A stretch of DNA of 64,000 nt, from the NCBI GenBank assembly GCA_023398575.1, contig JAEWSC010000092.1:1-64000 (forward strand), read 5' to 3'. The position numbers were made by a program, and so were the translations under genes. The DNA is from Bacillota bacterium. Its GTDB lineage: Bacteria > Bacillota > Clostridia > Christensenellales > Aristaeellaceae. Positions 9,034 to 17,713 of this stretch are shown in pieces (positions within the stretch are counted from its first letter, which is position 1; each line of letters opens with the position of its first letter). The notes under the pieces are model-generated. The model was not told the origin of the DNA, ran no database searches, and saw only the letters and a list, made by a program, of their open reading frames with translations.

Positions 9034-9749
9034 ACCGCTTCCTCCTTGGCAAAATGCAAGAATGCATCATCCATGCTATGCGTTCCGCTTTGGTGTATGA
9101 CCTCCTGGACAGTTCCCTCAATCAATATTCTTCCGTGCTTGATAACAGCGATCCGGTCGCACAGATGCTCCACCTCGTCCATGTAATGGGAGGTCAAAAG
9201 CACGGTGGTTCCCTTTGCTTTGAGGTTCAGAATTGTTTGCCACACGCCGCGGCGGGCCATGGGATCAAGGCCTGTGGTCAGTTCATCCAGAAAGACCACT
9301 TCTGGCTGATGCATGACCGCCAGCAGTATATCCAGCTTCTGCCGTTCGCCGCCGGATAGGCTGTCTACCGGCGATTTTTGTTTGTCCCACAGGCCGAACT
9401 CTTTGAGCAGGCGGTTAGCATCCGGTGCGCTTTTATACAGGGAGGCGGTGATTGCGCAGATTTCACCGACTTTGATTTTGCTGGGATAGGCCGCGTTTTG
9501 AAATTGCACGCCCACCCGCTGAAAAAGAGCCCGGCGGTTTTGGTGAGGGCTTTGCCCCAGCAGCAGCACACTGCCCTTTTCAAATGTTTTCGTGCCCAAA
9601 ATACACTCCAGGGTGGTGGATTTGCCTGCGCCGTTATGCCCCAACAGGCCGAAGATGGTGCCCTTTTTTACATGGAAGGAAATGCCGTCTACAGCCTTTT
9701 TTTCGCCGTAGGCTTTGTGCAGGTTTTGTACAGAGATGACCGTTTCCAC
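9030..9749 (-). CDS. ABC transporter ATP-binding protein
   Basis: ATPase partner of the ABC-2 permease. Walker A GLLGHNGAGKST, signature LSGGERQKLD, Walker B VVFLDELTTGLDP and the switch His in LLTSHYMDE are all intact. The frame opens at 9839, but the GTG at 9749 (METVISVQNLHKAYG) has AGGAGGG seven bases upstream and gives the usual N-terminus (239 aa). Note E/L after Walker B Asp (DELTTG rather than the common DEPTTG). Confidence 0.9.
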   Translation of the reverse strand: METVISVQNLHKAYGEKKAVDGISFHVKKGTIFGLLGHNGAGKSTTLECILGTKTFEKGSVLLLGQSPHQNRRALFQRVGVQFQNAAYPSKIKVGEICAITASLYKSAPDANRLLKEFGLWDKQKSPVDSLSGGERQKLDILLAVMHQPEVVFLDELTTGLDPMARRGVWQTILNLKAKGTTVLLTSHYMDEVEHLCDRIAVIKHGRILIEGTVQEVIHQSGTHSMDDAFLHFAKEEAV

Positions 9750-9840
9750 AGGGAGCCCTCCTATCTGGTGATAGAAGAAGAATATCCCATCCTGCTGGAA
9801 ATTTCTTGACCTGCGTTGCGAAGTCATTTGGCAAAACACA

Positions 9841-9867
9841 AAAGGGGGTTGGCGTACAGCCAGCCCC
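9841..9867 (-). terminator. Terminator after the FAD oxidoreductase
   Basis: Minus strand hairpin, GGGGCTGGC (9867-9859) with GCCAACCCC (9853-9845, one G-U), followed by CTTTTG. It lies just beyond the stop of the gene ending at 9896 and before the ABC ATPase. Confidence 0.65.
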
Positions 9868-9895
9868 GTGTTACTGTTGAGCTATTGTATACATA

Positions 9896-11209
9896 TTAAG
9901 ATATATCTGCCGCAACAGCAGGGGAGAAAACATTTAAAAGTCCCGCCTTTTCCACCCGCAGGCGAATGGCTTGGACATCTGTGGTGTACAGGTTCAGCTT
10001 TTGCATACGCTCAAAGAAAACGGAACCGGAAAAGGTGAACTTTTTGCTAAGGCCCTCGGGCGTTTGCATCTGCTCCCGCACATGGGCTATGGCCTCCCCA
10101 ATGGCCAATGTTCTGGGCAATACAAGCATGCTTTGCTTTTTGGCCAGCCGCGCCGCGTTATAACCGGCCAGCGTGCCGGTGACAATGGCCTCTGTATGCC
10201 CGACCAGCAGGCCGGCCTTTTCCCCGGCGCATAAAAGATTGCTTACGCCGGATACAAGCAGCGCGTCATCCCTTTGTGCCATGGCAAAAAAGCGCATGGA
10301 ATTTCCTTTTGTACCGGCATAGGGGTCTTTATACCGGGCGAACTCAAAGCCCTGTATCTGGCGCAGCTTTTCGATATCAAAATAAGGGGCCATCAGTTTG
10401 GCGTGGCCGGTATCCAGCAGCACAATACTCTTTTGATATTCTGGCAGCGCGTATTGCTGGCAGGCCTTCAGGCTGATGTGATCGTCTACAAGGTTTTCAG
10501 GAATGGGCACCACCACGACGCCCTTTTCATTTAATTCCTGAACAAGGCTGGGGGAGAGGGATTCTTTCATCAGCTTGCAAGCGCCGCTCATGGCCCCGGT
10601 GGAACCATCAGGCTTTCTGCCGTTCATCTCAATGCCTCCGGTCAGGCCAGTGAGACTCACGCGTCCTCCAAAGCTTGGGCAGCGGATGACGCACATGGCG
10701 CAACCATTGCCATACTTTGTGCAGTTGGCTACGGGACCGGCAGTGCCGGTGGCGTCGATGAACACATCGGCGGCATAGCACCTTCCGTCATCCGTTTCCA
10801 CTTGCGCAATACTGCCTGCATCCATACGTGCTTTTGTAACCCTGGCAAAGTAATGGATGCCCACACCCATATCAGATAATAAGCGGGATACGGCCCCCGG
10901 GGTCTTGGCAATGTCGTACAAGCTGGCGTGGCGGTGACCCGGGAAATTGATGTTTTGATGCCGGGCACACGCATCTGTTATATGAAACAATTCTCCGCCG
11001 CCCATGAAGATACATTCCTCGGTGGCTGTAAAACGGCCATTGTTACGCATGATGCCGCCTACCAGCCCTGTGCCAAGCAGCGTATCGGCTCTTTCCAAAA
11101 GGGTAACCCCGGCGCCAGCCTTTCTGGCGGATACGGCTGCCGCACAGCCAGCCCATCCGCCGCCGGCTATCACGATGTTCAAGGATTTACGCCTCCCTGC
11201 CTTTTGCAC
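9896..11209 (-). CDS. FAD-dependent oxidoreductase, GidA/TrmFO-like
   Basis: 437 residues with an N-terminal dinucleotide-binding motif (NIVIAGGGWAGCAAAVSARK), an internal FDATGTAG-like segment (VFIDATGTAGPVAN) and a C-terminal LCAGEKAGLLVGHTEAIVTG, which resemble the FAD_oxidored and TrmFO/GidA group of flavoproteins. The Cys pair in NGCAMCVIRCPSFGG is notable and could be redox-active or metal-binding. It is not a canonical TrmFO by length of the recognised motifs, so I give only the class. It has its own terminator; no operon partner. Confidence 0.75.
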   Translation of the reverse strand: MQKAGRRKSLNIVIAGGGWAGCAAAVSARKAGAGVTLLERADTLLGTGLVGGIMRNNGRFTATEECIFMGGGELFHITDACARHQNINFPGHRHASLYDIAKTPGAVSRLLSDMGVGIHYFARVTKARMDAGSIAQVETDDGRCYAADVFIDATGTAGPVANCTKYGNGCAMCVIRCPSFGGRVSLTGLTGGIEMNGRKPDGSTGAMSGACKLMKESLSPSLVQELNEKGVVVVPIPENLVDDHISLKACQQYALPEYQKSIVLLDTGHAKLMAPYFDIEKLRQIQGFEFARYKDPYAGTKGNSMRFFAMAQRDDALLVSGVSNLLCAGEKAGLLVGHTEAIVTGTLAGYNAARLAKKQSMLVLPRTLAIGEAIAHVREQMQTPEGLSKKFTFSGSVFFERMQKLNLYTTDVQAIRLRVEKAGLLNVFSPAVAADIS

Positions 11210-11457
11210 TGTACCGTTTATCCGGCGTGTCTTTGCTTGACAGCCTGTCCATAGTATGGCTTATCGCACAGGCCATTATCATAGCGGCGGTGAAGCAATG
11301 GCTGTAAGCATGGGTTTATCAGGCGATAGTCAATGGCTTTATTTCATTAAAAAAGAGCGCAAGGGTACAATTCTCCGAAACGGAGACAGATTCGCTGCGT
11401 TGTGGGTTGCTTTTCTTCTCGCCGGACCGTAGAATCAGTGTAGACAGGAGGGGGAGT

Positions 11458-12699
11458 ATGGAGAAAAAATCCATTGGTACTTTTCTGGCCGCGCTTAGAA
11501 AAGCTAGCGGCTATACGCAGGAGGAAGTGGCCCAGCGGCTGTTTGTATCCAACAAGACCATCAGCAAATGGGAGCGGGATGAAAGCAGCCCCGATCTTGC
11601 TGCGATACCGGTGCTGGCGGAGCTGTTTTCTGTAACCTGCGATGAAATTTTGCGGGGCGAGCGTATGCCCCAAGGGGCACAGGACGAGGGCAAGGGCCGT
11701 ATGAAGGCGGAAAAGCAGGCGCAGCATATGGCAAACAGCACGATCAATCTGTTCAAAAGCGTTTCCGGCATGGCCATTGGTTTGACACTGGTTGGACTGA
11801 TAGCACATTTTGTGATTGCTTACACGTATTTTAAGCCTTTGGTGGCCTTTGGGCTGGCGCTATTGTTTTTGTTGGGCAGCACACTAATGGAATATTTGCA
11901 GCTTAACTACGCAAAGACGGCTTTGAAGGACAGTCCTTTGCTATCAGAAGCAGATGTGCAGCCTGGCGCGCTGATCAAGCGTCTTCACAGAGCGGCGTTT
12001 TTCGTTTTTTTGTGTAATGCCTGGGCCTTTCTGCTCATTCTGCCCATGGTGATGGCGGAGGGCTTGGATTTTGCAAACGGCGTGCTTATGTTTGGCGTGT
12101 ACCTTGGTAAACTGCCGCTGCAAGTGTTGCTATGCCTTGGTGTAACGGCTGCGGCTATGTATTTTTTGCGAAATTGGCTGGGTATAGTATTTAATAAAAG
12201 CGGGGCTTTATCACCCTTGTTGTATACAACAAAAGCGATACAGCGCCTTATGTGGATACAGGCAGCGTTGCTGTTGGGCACGGTTTTACGTTTTGTTGCG
12301 CCTATTCTGTATAACCTTTCCCAAGGCGGAATCAGCCAGGGAGTCATGATTCCATTTGTTATATTGACCTTGCTTTGCCCCGTTGGCTGCGTTGTTACCC
12401 TGATCCTCTGGCTTCGCAAAGGTCACAAAGGGCTGGAACGGTTTGTCATACTCTTGTTGAGCGCACGTAATTTTCTGCTGACGGTTACAGCCCTGCTTGC
12501 CCTGAAATATGTTGGCACCTATGTTTCCACAGCTGACCCGGTACCGCGACTTCTTTTGCCCACGGCTTATGTTTGGAACAATCTGTTGCTGCAATGGATG
12601 CTGATTATAGCAGCTTATCTCCTGCTCAAATATGTTCTTGTTAAAAGGCTTGCCGGCAAAAACACACCGCCGCCAGCCCCTCAGGAATCACTCATATAA
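11458..12699 (+). CDS. XRE-type HTH regulator fused to a membrane domain
   Basis: 413 residues. Residues about 1-65 form an XRE helix-turn-helix (IGTFLAALRKASGYTQEEVA, QRLFVSNKTISKWERDESSP). From residue about 100 there are eight predicted transmembrane helices with no recognised enzyme motif. Such HTH-membrane fusions are common in Clostridia and are thought to sense envelope stress or small molecules, but the ligand is unknown. ATG 11458 follows CAGGAGGGGG; the 17-residue upstream extension is unlikely. Transcribed alone, away from the FAD oxidoreductase. Confidence 0.85.
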   Translation: MEKKSIGTFLAALRKASGYTQEEVAQRLFVSNKTISKWERDESSPDLAAIPVLAELFSVTCDEILRGERMPQGAQDEGKGRMKAEKQAQHMANSTINLFKSVSGMAIGLTLVGLIAHFVIAYTYFKPLVAFGLALLFLLGSTLMEYLQLNYAKTALKDSPLLSEADVQPGALIKRLHRAAFFVFLCNAWAFLLILPMVMAEGLDFANGVLMFGVYLGKLPLQVLLCLGVTAAAMYFLRNWLGIVFNKSGALSPLLYTTKAIQRLMWIQAALLLGTVLRFVAPILYNLSQGGISQGVMIPFVILTLLCPVGCVVTLILWLRKGHKGLERFVILLLSARNFLLTVTALLALKYVGTYVSTADPVPRLLLPTAYVWNNLLLQWMLIIAAYLLLKYVLVKRLAGKNTPPPAPQESLI

Positions 12700-12719
12700 A
12701 TACGTTTTTTACAGCAAAC

Positions 12720-12974
12720 AGGCCCGGCGAAAAGCCGGGCCTCAGGTTATCAAAAAAAACCTGGGAGGCATTGGAGGGCCGAAGTCCTCCAATTTCGATC
12801 GCAAATCAGCGACACGTGCGGTGATTTGCGTAGGAATTTCGTAGAAATTCCTTCCTTGCCCGAGCAAACGGCCGCACAAAGGCGTAGCCGCAGTGCAGTG
12901 CAGCGAGGGAAAAACTCAACAAAGTGGCATTGCCACTTTGTTGATGGTCTGAGGCCCGGCGAAAAGCCGGGCCT
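12720..12974. repeat. Array of consecutive hairpins bounded by identical copies
   Basis: A gene-free stretch between two convergent genes holding at least five separate stems. The outer two are identical 23-base hairpins (arms AGGCCCGGC/GCCGGGCCT, loop GAAAA) at 12720-12742 and 12952-12974. Between them are ATTGGAGG/CCTCCAAT (12770-12793), CGCAAATCA/TGATTTGCG (12800-12830), AGGAATTTC/GAAATTCCT with a 3-base loop (12832-12852) and a 13-bp palindrome CAACAAAGTGGCA (12917-12943). The outer hairpins may terminate the converging transcripts, but neither has a clear T run. Confidence 0.7.
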
Positions 12975-12989
12975 GTTTGGTGGTAGACT

Positions 12990-14795
12990 TTACTGCAGCT
13001 TGGTGATGGTCGCCGTATCGGCAATGCCGGTAACGGTCAGGCTATTGTTTGTCTGATAGGTAGTGACGGCCGTTTTCGTGGCTTCATCGTAAACGCCGTT
13101 TTGCGTCACGCTCAGCTTTTGCTGCAGCCATGTCACCGCTTCCACTGCACTGTATTGCGTTAAAAGAAGTGTGTTCAATTCCGTCACAAAGGTGTTAAGC
13201 TCCTCATTTGTTATCACCTGCACGGGCGCCGGGGGCGGTTCAGGCGTTGGCGTAGGGGTTACGGTAGGCTCCGGTGTAGGAGTGGGTGTTGCGGTGGGAT
13301 CCGGCGCGGGCGTTGGGGAAGGAGTCGGCACTGGTGTGGGGGTTGCCGGCGTGTAAGTATACAGCTTCTCCAAAAGGGCTTTATCGGCGGTCTTGCCATT
13401 TCCCTCTGTGCCGATTGTTTTCATAAATGCTTGCATGGCCTTTACGGTGTCGCTGTCATAGCGGCTGGTGGCTTTTTTGGCTAGGAAGCCCAATGCGCCC
13501 AAGCGTTCTTGCATCTCCTTGACGCGGGAGCCTGTGTCGCCTGACTTCAAAGTGATATATTCATCGCATTTGGGGGCATCTTTTTTGAACAAGGCCTTCA
13601 GCGTGCGTGTACCGGCAATGCCGTCAACTGTTAACTTCGCCTTTTTCTGAAACAGCTTGATGGCGTCGACAGTACGGGCGCCAAAATCACCATCTACCGG
13701 TTCGGCCAGATAATTCAGCTCCCGCAGACGCGTTTGCAGCTTTTCCACACGTATGCCGGATGCGCCTTTCTTTAGCTTTACATACGTTACATACTCCGGT
13801 GCACTTGCGGCAAACAGCTTCTTTTGCAGGGAGCTTGTCGCTATGCCATCCTGGTTCGCGCCGATGGCATCCTGGAAATAGCGGACAGCCCGTTTTGTGC
13901 CCGTTCCAAATTTGCCGTCAATGGCGCCGCAATTATATCCCAATTCCTCCAAGCGTTCCTGCAAGGCCCTGACAGATTCGCCGCTGGAGCCTGTGGACAG
14001 CCGCTCGTACTCGTTGGCAGACGCCGCAGGGGTGGCGGTCGGCGCTGCAGTTGGTTCGGGGGAAGGGGAGGAGGAAGGCTCCGCAGTGGGGGAGGGTTGA
14101 TAGAGCTCGTTGATATGCTGAATCTGGGTGTTGTTTACAGCAAGGCCTTCAAAGTCTGCAGTTGATTCTGCTTGCACATTTTTTACACTGTAAGGGAAAG
14201 TGGGATCAGCGATAGCGCCCTGATAGGAATAACCGCTGACCTGTATCAAGAGGCCGCCCAGGCGGTTTGCGTTTGCTAAAAGATATGAGTCATACAGGCC
14301 GATACCAACGAGTAAAGTACCGTCTGTATTGGTTGCGTAGCGCTCGACAACGATGTAGGTTTGAGCCATGGCTGGCGCTGTCATCCGGTATGAATTCAAA
14401 GTGACATCCATGCTGATGGATGTAAGACTGGGCGGAATCTCCGGCAAGGTTGCAAGGCCGTTGAAGGATGCGGCCGCATATTCCTTCATTACCGCTGTGG
14501 GGAGAATGATTTGATTGCCGTTTTGATATGTGGCTTGGGCATTTGAAAAGCCCCAGTGAGAGCCCAGAAGATACAACTGTGTCCAGAAGAATTCCGGGTT
14601 ACTAGCGTCATACGCGACTTCGCCCTCAATGCCCATGCTGCGGGCAAAGCTATCAAAAACGGGTATCATCCGGTACAGGCTTTCTTCCACCGTTTTACCT
14701 GCAGGTGCCTGTGCCTGCTGGTTAGCAGTCTGCGCGTATGCGGCTGTTGAGATGAACAGCAACGCCGCCATTAAAATGCACATCACTTTTTTCAT
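12990..14795 (-). CDS. Secreted protein with four peptidoglycan-binding repeats
   Basis: 601 residues. ATG 14795 is chosen because it has AGGAG seven bases upstream and opens a clear signal peptide (MKKVMCILMAALLFISTAAYA); the open frame runs on to 15176. Residues about 30-230 are an unrecognised domain. A Pro/Ser/Thr linker follows, then three PG_binding_1 modules (LSTGSSGESVRALQERLEEL, LKKGASGIRVEKLQTRLREL, LKSGDTGSRVKEMQERLGAL), a second long Thr-Pro linker rich in PTPTP, and a fourth, diverged PG-binding module at the C-terminus. No hydrolase catalytic motif is seen. Likely a cell-wall-anchored extracellular protein. Confidence 0.85.
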   Translation of the reverse strand: MKKVMCILMAALLFISTAAYAQTANQQAQAPAGKTVEESLYRMIPVFDSFARSMGIEGEVAYDASNPEFFWTQLYLLGSHWGFSNAQATYQNGNQIILPTAVMKEYAAASFNGLATLPEIPPSLTSISMDVTLNSYRMTAPAMAQTYIVVERYATNTDGTLLVGIGLYDSYLLANANRLGGLLIQVSGYSYQGAIADPTFPYSVKNVQAESTADFEGLAVNNTQIQHINELYQPSPTAEPSSSPSPEPTAAPTATPAASANEYERLSTGSSGESVRALQERLEELGYNCGAIDGKFGTGTKRAVRYFQDAIGANQDGIATSSLQKKLFAASAPEYVTYVKLKKGASGIRVEKLQTRLRELNYLAEPVDGDFGARTVDAIKLFQKKAKLTVDGIAGTRTLKALFKKDAPKCDEYITLKSGDTGSRVKEMQERLGALGFLAKKATSRYDSDTVKAMQAFMKTIGTEGNGKTADKALLEKLYTYTPATPTPVPTPSPTPAPDPTATPTPTPEPTVTPTPTPEPPPAPVQVITNEELNTFVTELNTLLLTQYSAVEAVTWLQQKLSVTQNGVYDEATKTAVTTYQTNNSLTVTGIADTATITKLQ

Positions 14796-14964
14796 AAGGC
14801 TCACTCCTATCCCTATCGTCGTGTTTCTGCCACATTGCGGCAACACATTGATTAGACGCTGGCTTTTTTGGTTTTGGTCCATATTTTCATACATTTTACA
14901 CTTGTAGCAAAAGATGAGGCCCTTTTGCGTGGCAAATGCGGGCAGAATGGCGCATTCTCCCCTA

Positions 14965-14993
14965 TTGACAGTGCAGGGGACCAGGAGTATAAT
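14965..14993 (+). promoter_or_regulatory. Consensus promoter of the FASII operon
   Basis: Exact sigma-70/sigma-A consensus: TTGACA (14965-14970), 17-base spacer, TATAAT (14988-14993). The start point would be near 15000, inside the palindrome described next, so it is strong but repressible. Confidence 0.85.
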
Positions 14994-14997
14994 CCAT

Positions 14998-15018
14998 TTT
15001 GTTAGTTTGACTAACAAA
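14998..15018 (+). promoter_or_regulatory. FabT-like operator
   Basis: Perfect palindrome with 9-bp arms TTTGTTAGT and ACTAACAAA around a 3-base centre, covering the predicted transcription start and ending about 18 bases before the fabT ATG. The core TTAGTTTGACTAA resembles the TTTGA-rich sites known for FabT. Inferred to be the site where FabT represses its own operon. Confidence 0.7.
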
Positions 15019-15035
15019 TAATATTGAGGTGTCTT

Positions 15036-15536
15036 ATGAACGCTTTCGCCGCTGCCCTCAACGACCTTTTGGTCAGCACCTTCAATACGATTCTCAAGTT
15101 GGAAGAGCAGTCCGTACAAACCATGAACGGCAGCAACCTGACCATCAGCGAGCTGCACATGCTGGAGGCTATCCACAGAGAACCGGAAAAAGGCCGCACC
15201 ATCACGGACATTGCCCAGGACTTATCCATCACCCTGCCCACGGTAACGGTGGCGGTAAGCAAGCTGGCACAAAAGGGCTATGTCAAAAAGCACAAAGGGC
15301 GGGAGGACGGGCGGACGGTACATGTGGTGCTGACGGAAAACGGCCGGCGGGCAGAGGTTTCCCACCGCTATTTCCACCGGCTGATGGTGCAGGCAATCAC
15401 AAAGGATATTCCCAAGGAGGAACGGGAAATATTGCTCAAGGGGCTTGCAAACCTGAAAGCGTTTATTCAGCATCAGGAACGGCTGATTCTGGCACAAAAA
15501 GAAAACACCCCTGTTCAAGGAGATGAAGCGCATTGA
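15036..15536 (+). CDS. fabT: MarR-family regulator of fatty acid synthesis (FabT)
   Basis: 166-residue MarR winged-helix protein (ITDIAQDLSITLPTVTVAVS recognition region, wing KKHKGREDGRTVHV). As first gene of a FASII operon it matches FabT of streptococci and related Firmicutes, which represses fab genes with long-chain acyl-ACP as corepressor. An in-frame TTG lies 12 bases upstream, but ATG 15036 with the GAGGT six bases before it is preferred. The operator at 14998-15018 suggests autoregulation. Confidence 0.9.
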   Translation: MNAFAAALNDLLVSTFNTILKLEEQSVQTMNGSNLTISELHMLEAIHREPEKGRTITDIAQDLSITLPTVTVAVSKLAQKGYVKKHKGREDGRTVHVVLTENGRRAEVSHRYFHRLMVQAITKDIPKEEREILLKGLANLKAFIQHQERLILAQKENTPVQGDEAH

Positions 15537-16480
15537 GGATTCTGGGTACAGGCAGCGCACTGCCGGCCCTCACGGTTAGCAACGATGCTTTGGCAAAGTT
15601 TCTGGATACAAGCGATGAATGGATCAAGACCCGGACGGGGATTGAGGAAAGACACATTTTATCGGAAGAAACGCTGGCCGATTTGGCCATAGTGGCTGCT
15701 AAGCAGGCGATGGACAACGCCCATGTGAATGGGAATGAAATCGATTTGATCATTGGCACCACCACCCGCGGCGAGCTGATTGCCCCAGCCATGGCCTGCC
15801 TTGTGCAAAAGGCTGTTGGCGCAAGCTGCCCCTGCATGGACATCAACGCCGCCTGTACCGGCTTTCTCTATGCACTGGATACCGCCCTGGCATACATACA
15901 AAGCGGCAAAGCGAAGAAGATACTGATTGTAAGCGCCGAGGGCATGTCCAAACTGTGCGACTGGAGCGACCGAAGCACCTGTGTACTGTTTGGGGATGGT
16001 GCAGGCGCGGTAGTCGTAGGCGGGGGAGACGGTCTTTTGTCCATCCGCCTGGGTGTCGCGGAGGAAAAGGATACGCTTTTCATACAGCCCGCGCCCAACC
16101 ACAATCCTTTTGCCGCATCCTCGCCCATTGCCGCCGGTGTGCACATGGCGGGGCAGGAGGTTTTCAAATTCGCTGTCTCCCATGCCACGGAGGATATTCA
16201 CAAGGTGGCTGAGGAGGCGGGGATCGCACTTGCGGATGTACAGTGGTTTCTGTTGCACCAGGCCAACCGCAGGATACTGGAATCTGTGCGCCAGCGCTTG
16301 AATGCCCCGGAGGATAAGTTCCCAAGCAACATACAGCATGTGGGCAATACCTCCTCGGCCAGCATACCGATTCTGCTGGATGAACTGAACCGGCAGGGAC
16401 GCTTGCAAACAAACGACCTAATCGTCATGAGCGCCTTCGGCGCAGGGTTATCCACCGGCGCCTGTGTGCTCAGGTGGTAA
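15533..16480 (+). CDS. fabH: Beta-ketoacyl-ACP synthase III
   Basis: Condenses acetyl-CoA (or another acyl-CoA) with malonyl-ACP to start fatty acid chains. The 315 residues contain the catalytic Cys in NAACTGFLYALDTA, His in LLHQANRRI and Asn in VGNTSSASIP. It starts with TTG at 15533, overlapping the fabT stop, with AAGGAG at the right spacing; the peptide MRILGTGSALP is the expected N-terminus. The overlap implies translational coupling to fabT. Confidence 0.95.
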   Translation: MRILGTGSALPALTVSNDALAKFLDTSDEWIKTRTGIEERHILSEETLADLAIVAAKQAMDNAHVNGNEIDLIIGTTTRGELIAPAMACLVQKAVGASCPCMDINAACTGFLYALDTALAYIQSGKAKKILIVSAEGMSKLCDWSDRSTCVLFGDGAGAVVVGGGDGLLSIRLGVAEEKDTLFIQPAPNHNPFAASSPIAAGVHMAGQEVFKFAVSHATEDIHKVAEEAGIALADVQWFLLHQANRRILESVRQRLNAPEDKFPSNIQHVGNTSSASIPILLDELNRQGRLQTNDLIVMSAFGAGLSTGACVLRW

Positions 16481-16544
16481 AAAGATTTCCTATAACAACG
16501 CATTCTATCCTATTAATAATATTACATTCAGGAGGGAAAACATC

Positions 16545-16769
16545 ATGAACACATTTGAAAAGGTAGCCGAACTCATCGCCCAGCGCAAAGGCGCAGCCCC
16601 CAGCGACATCACCCTGGATAGCAAGTTTCAAGATTTGAAGCTGGATTCTCTGGACGTAGCCGAATTGGTGATGGACCTGGAGGATGCCTTTGACGTAACC
16701 ATCGAAATCACCAAGGATATGACCTCTGTTGCCGACCTGGTGCGCGTAATCGATGGAGCGAAGGCATGA
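16545..16769 (+). CDS. acpP: Acyl carrier protein
   Basis: 74 residues, acidic, with the phosphopantetheine attachment serine at residue 35 in KLDSLDVAELVMDLED. ATG 16545 has GGAGGG upstream. It overlaps fabK by four bases (ATGA). The 64-base gap after fabH contains no obvious second promoter. Confidence 0.95.
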   Translation: MNTFEKVAELIAQRKGAAPSDITLDSKFQDLKLDSLDVAELVMDLEDAFDVTIEITKDMTSVADLVRVIDGAKA

Positions 16770-17713
16770 TGGAAACGGCAGTAACCAAACTGTTTGATTT
16801 AAAGTACCCGATCTTCCAGGGCGGTATGGCCTGGGTGTCGGATGCGTACCTGGCCGCGGCAGTTTCCAACGCCGGCGGGCTGGGCATCATCTCCGCCATG
16901 AGCATGAATGGCGAGTACCTGCGCGCGCAGATTCAAAAGTGCCGCGAGCTGACGAATAAGCCTTTTGGCGTAAACATCATGCTCATGAGCCCTTTTGTAG
17001 AAGAAACGGCGCAGGTGGTGCTGGAGGAAAAAGTGCCGGTGGTGACCACCGGCGCGGGCTTCCCCGGCGTATACATGAAAAAGTGGATTCCCGCGGGCAT
17101 CAAGGTGGTGCCGGTGATCCCCTCTGTGGCCATTGCCAAAAGGGTGGAGCGGGAAGGCGCGGCCGCTGTTGTGGCCGAAGGCTGCGAATCCGGCGGGCAT
17201 ATTGGTGAACTGACCACCATGACCTTGGTACCACAGGTAGCAGACGCCATTTCCATTCCTGTGCTGGCAGCCGGTGGCATCGCCGATGGCCGGGGCATTG
17301 CCGCAGCCATGATGCTGGGCGCCCAGGGTGTGCAGTGCGGCACCCGATTTTTAGCCTCTGTGGAGTGCCGCATCCATGACAACTATAAAGACCAGGTGGT
17401 CAAGGCCCGTGACATAGACACCATGGTTACCGGCCGCAAGCTGGGCCACCCTGTCCGCGGGCTGAAAAGCGCCTACATGCAGGCCTTCCGTCAAAAGGAA
17501 GAAGACCCCTCCATCACCAATGAGCAGCTGGAGGCCTTTGGTTCCGGTGCGCTTCGCCGTGCGGCGGTGGATGGTGATTTGGAAACGGGGTGCTTTATGG
17601 CCGGGCAGTCTGCCGGCATGGTAAATAACTGCCTGCCTGTGGAGCAAATCATCCGTGAAATGTTTGAACAGGCGGAAACCCGCCTGCAAGGGGCTGCCCC
17701 ATGGGTAAAATAG
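16766..17713 (+). CDS. fabK: Enoyl-ACP reductase II (FMN-dependent)
   Basis: Last reduction step of elongation. The 315 residues show the NPD/FabK barrel: PIFQGGMAWVSDAYLAAAVS, NAGGLGIISAM, TTGAGFPG, CESGGHIGELTT and PVLAAGGIADGRG. This is the FabK class of Streptococcus and Clostridium, unrelated to FabI, and such enzymes are known to be insensitive to triclosan. Its position between acpP and fabD separates it from nitronate monooxygenases of the same fold. Confidence 0.94.
   Translation: MMETAVTKLFDLKYPIFQGGMAWVSDAYLAAAVSNAGGLGIISAMSMNGEYLRAQIQKCRELTNKPFGVNIMLMSPFVEETAQVVLEEKVPVVTTGAGFPGVYMKKWIPAGIKVVPVIPSVAIAKRVEREGAAAVVAEGCESGGHIGELTTMTLVPQVADAISIPVLAAGGIADGRGIAAAMMLGAQGVQCGTRFLASVECRIHDNYKDQVVKARDIDTMVTGRKLGHPVRGLKSAYMQAFRQKEEDPSITNEQLEAFGSGALRRAAVDGDLETGCFMAGQSAGMVNNCLPVEQIIREMFEQAETRLQGAAPWVK

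Noticed and set aside
12720..12974. CRISPR array
   Set aside because: Only the outer two stems are identical and spacing is not regular; there are no cas genes.
14796..15176. N-terminal extension of the peptidoglycan-binding protein
   Set aside because: It crosses the fabT promoter and operator and would place the signal peptide internally.
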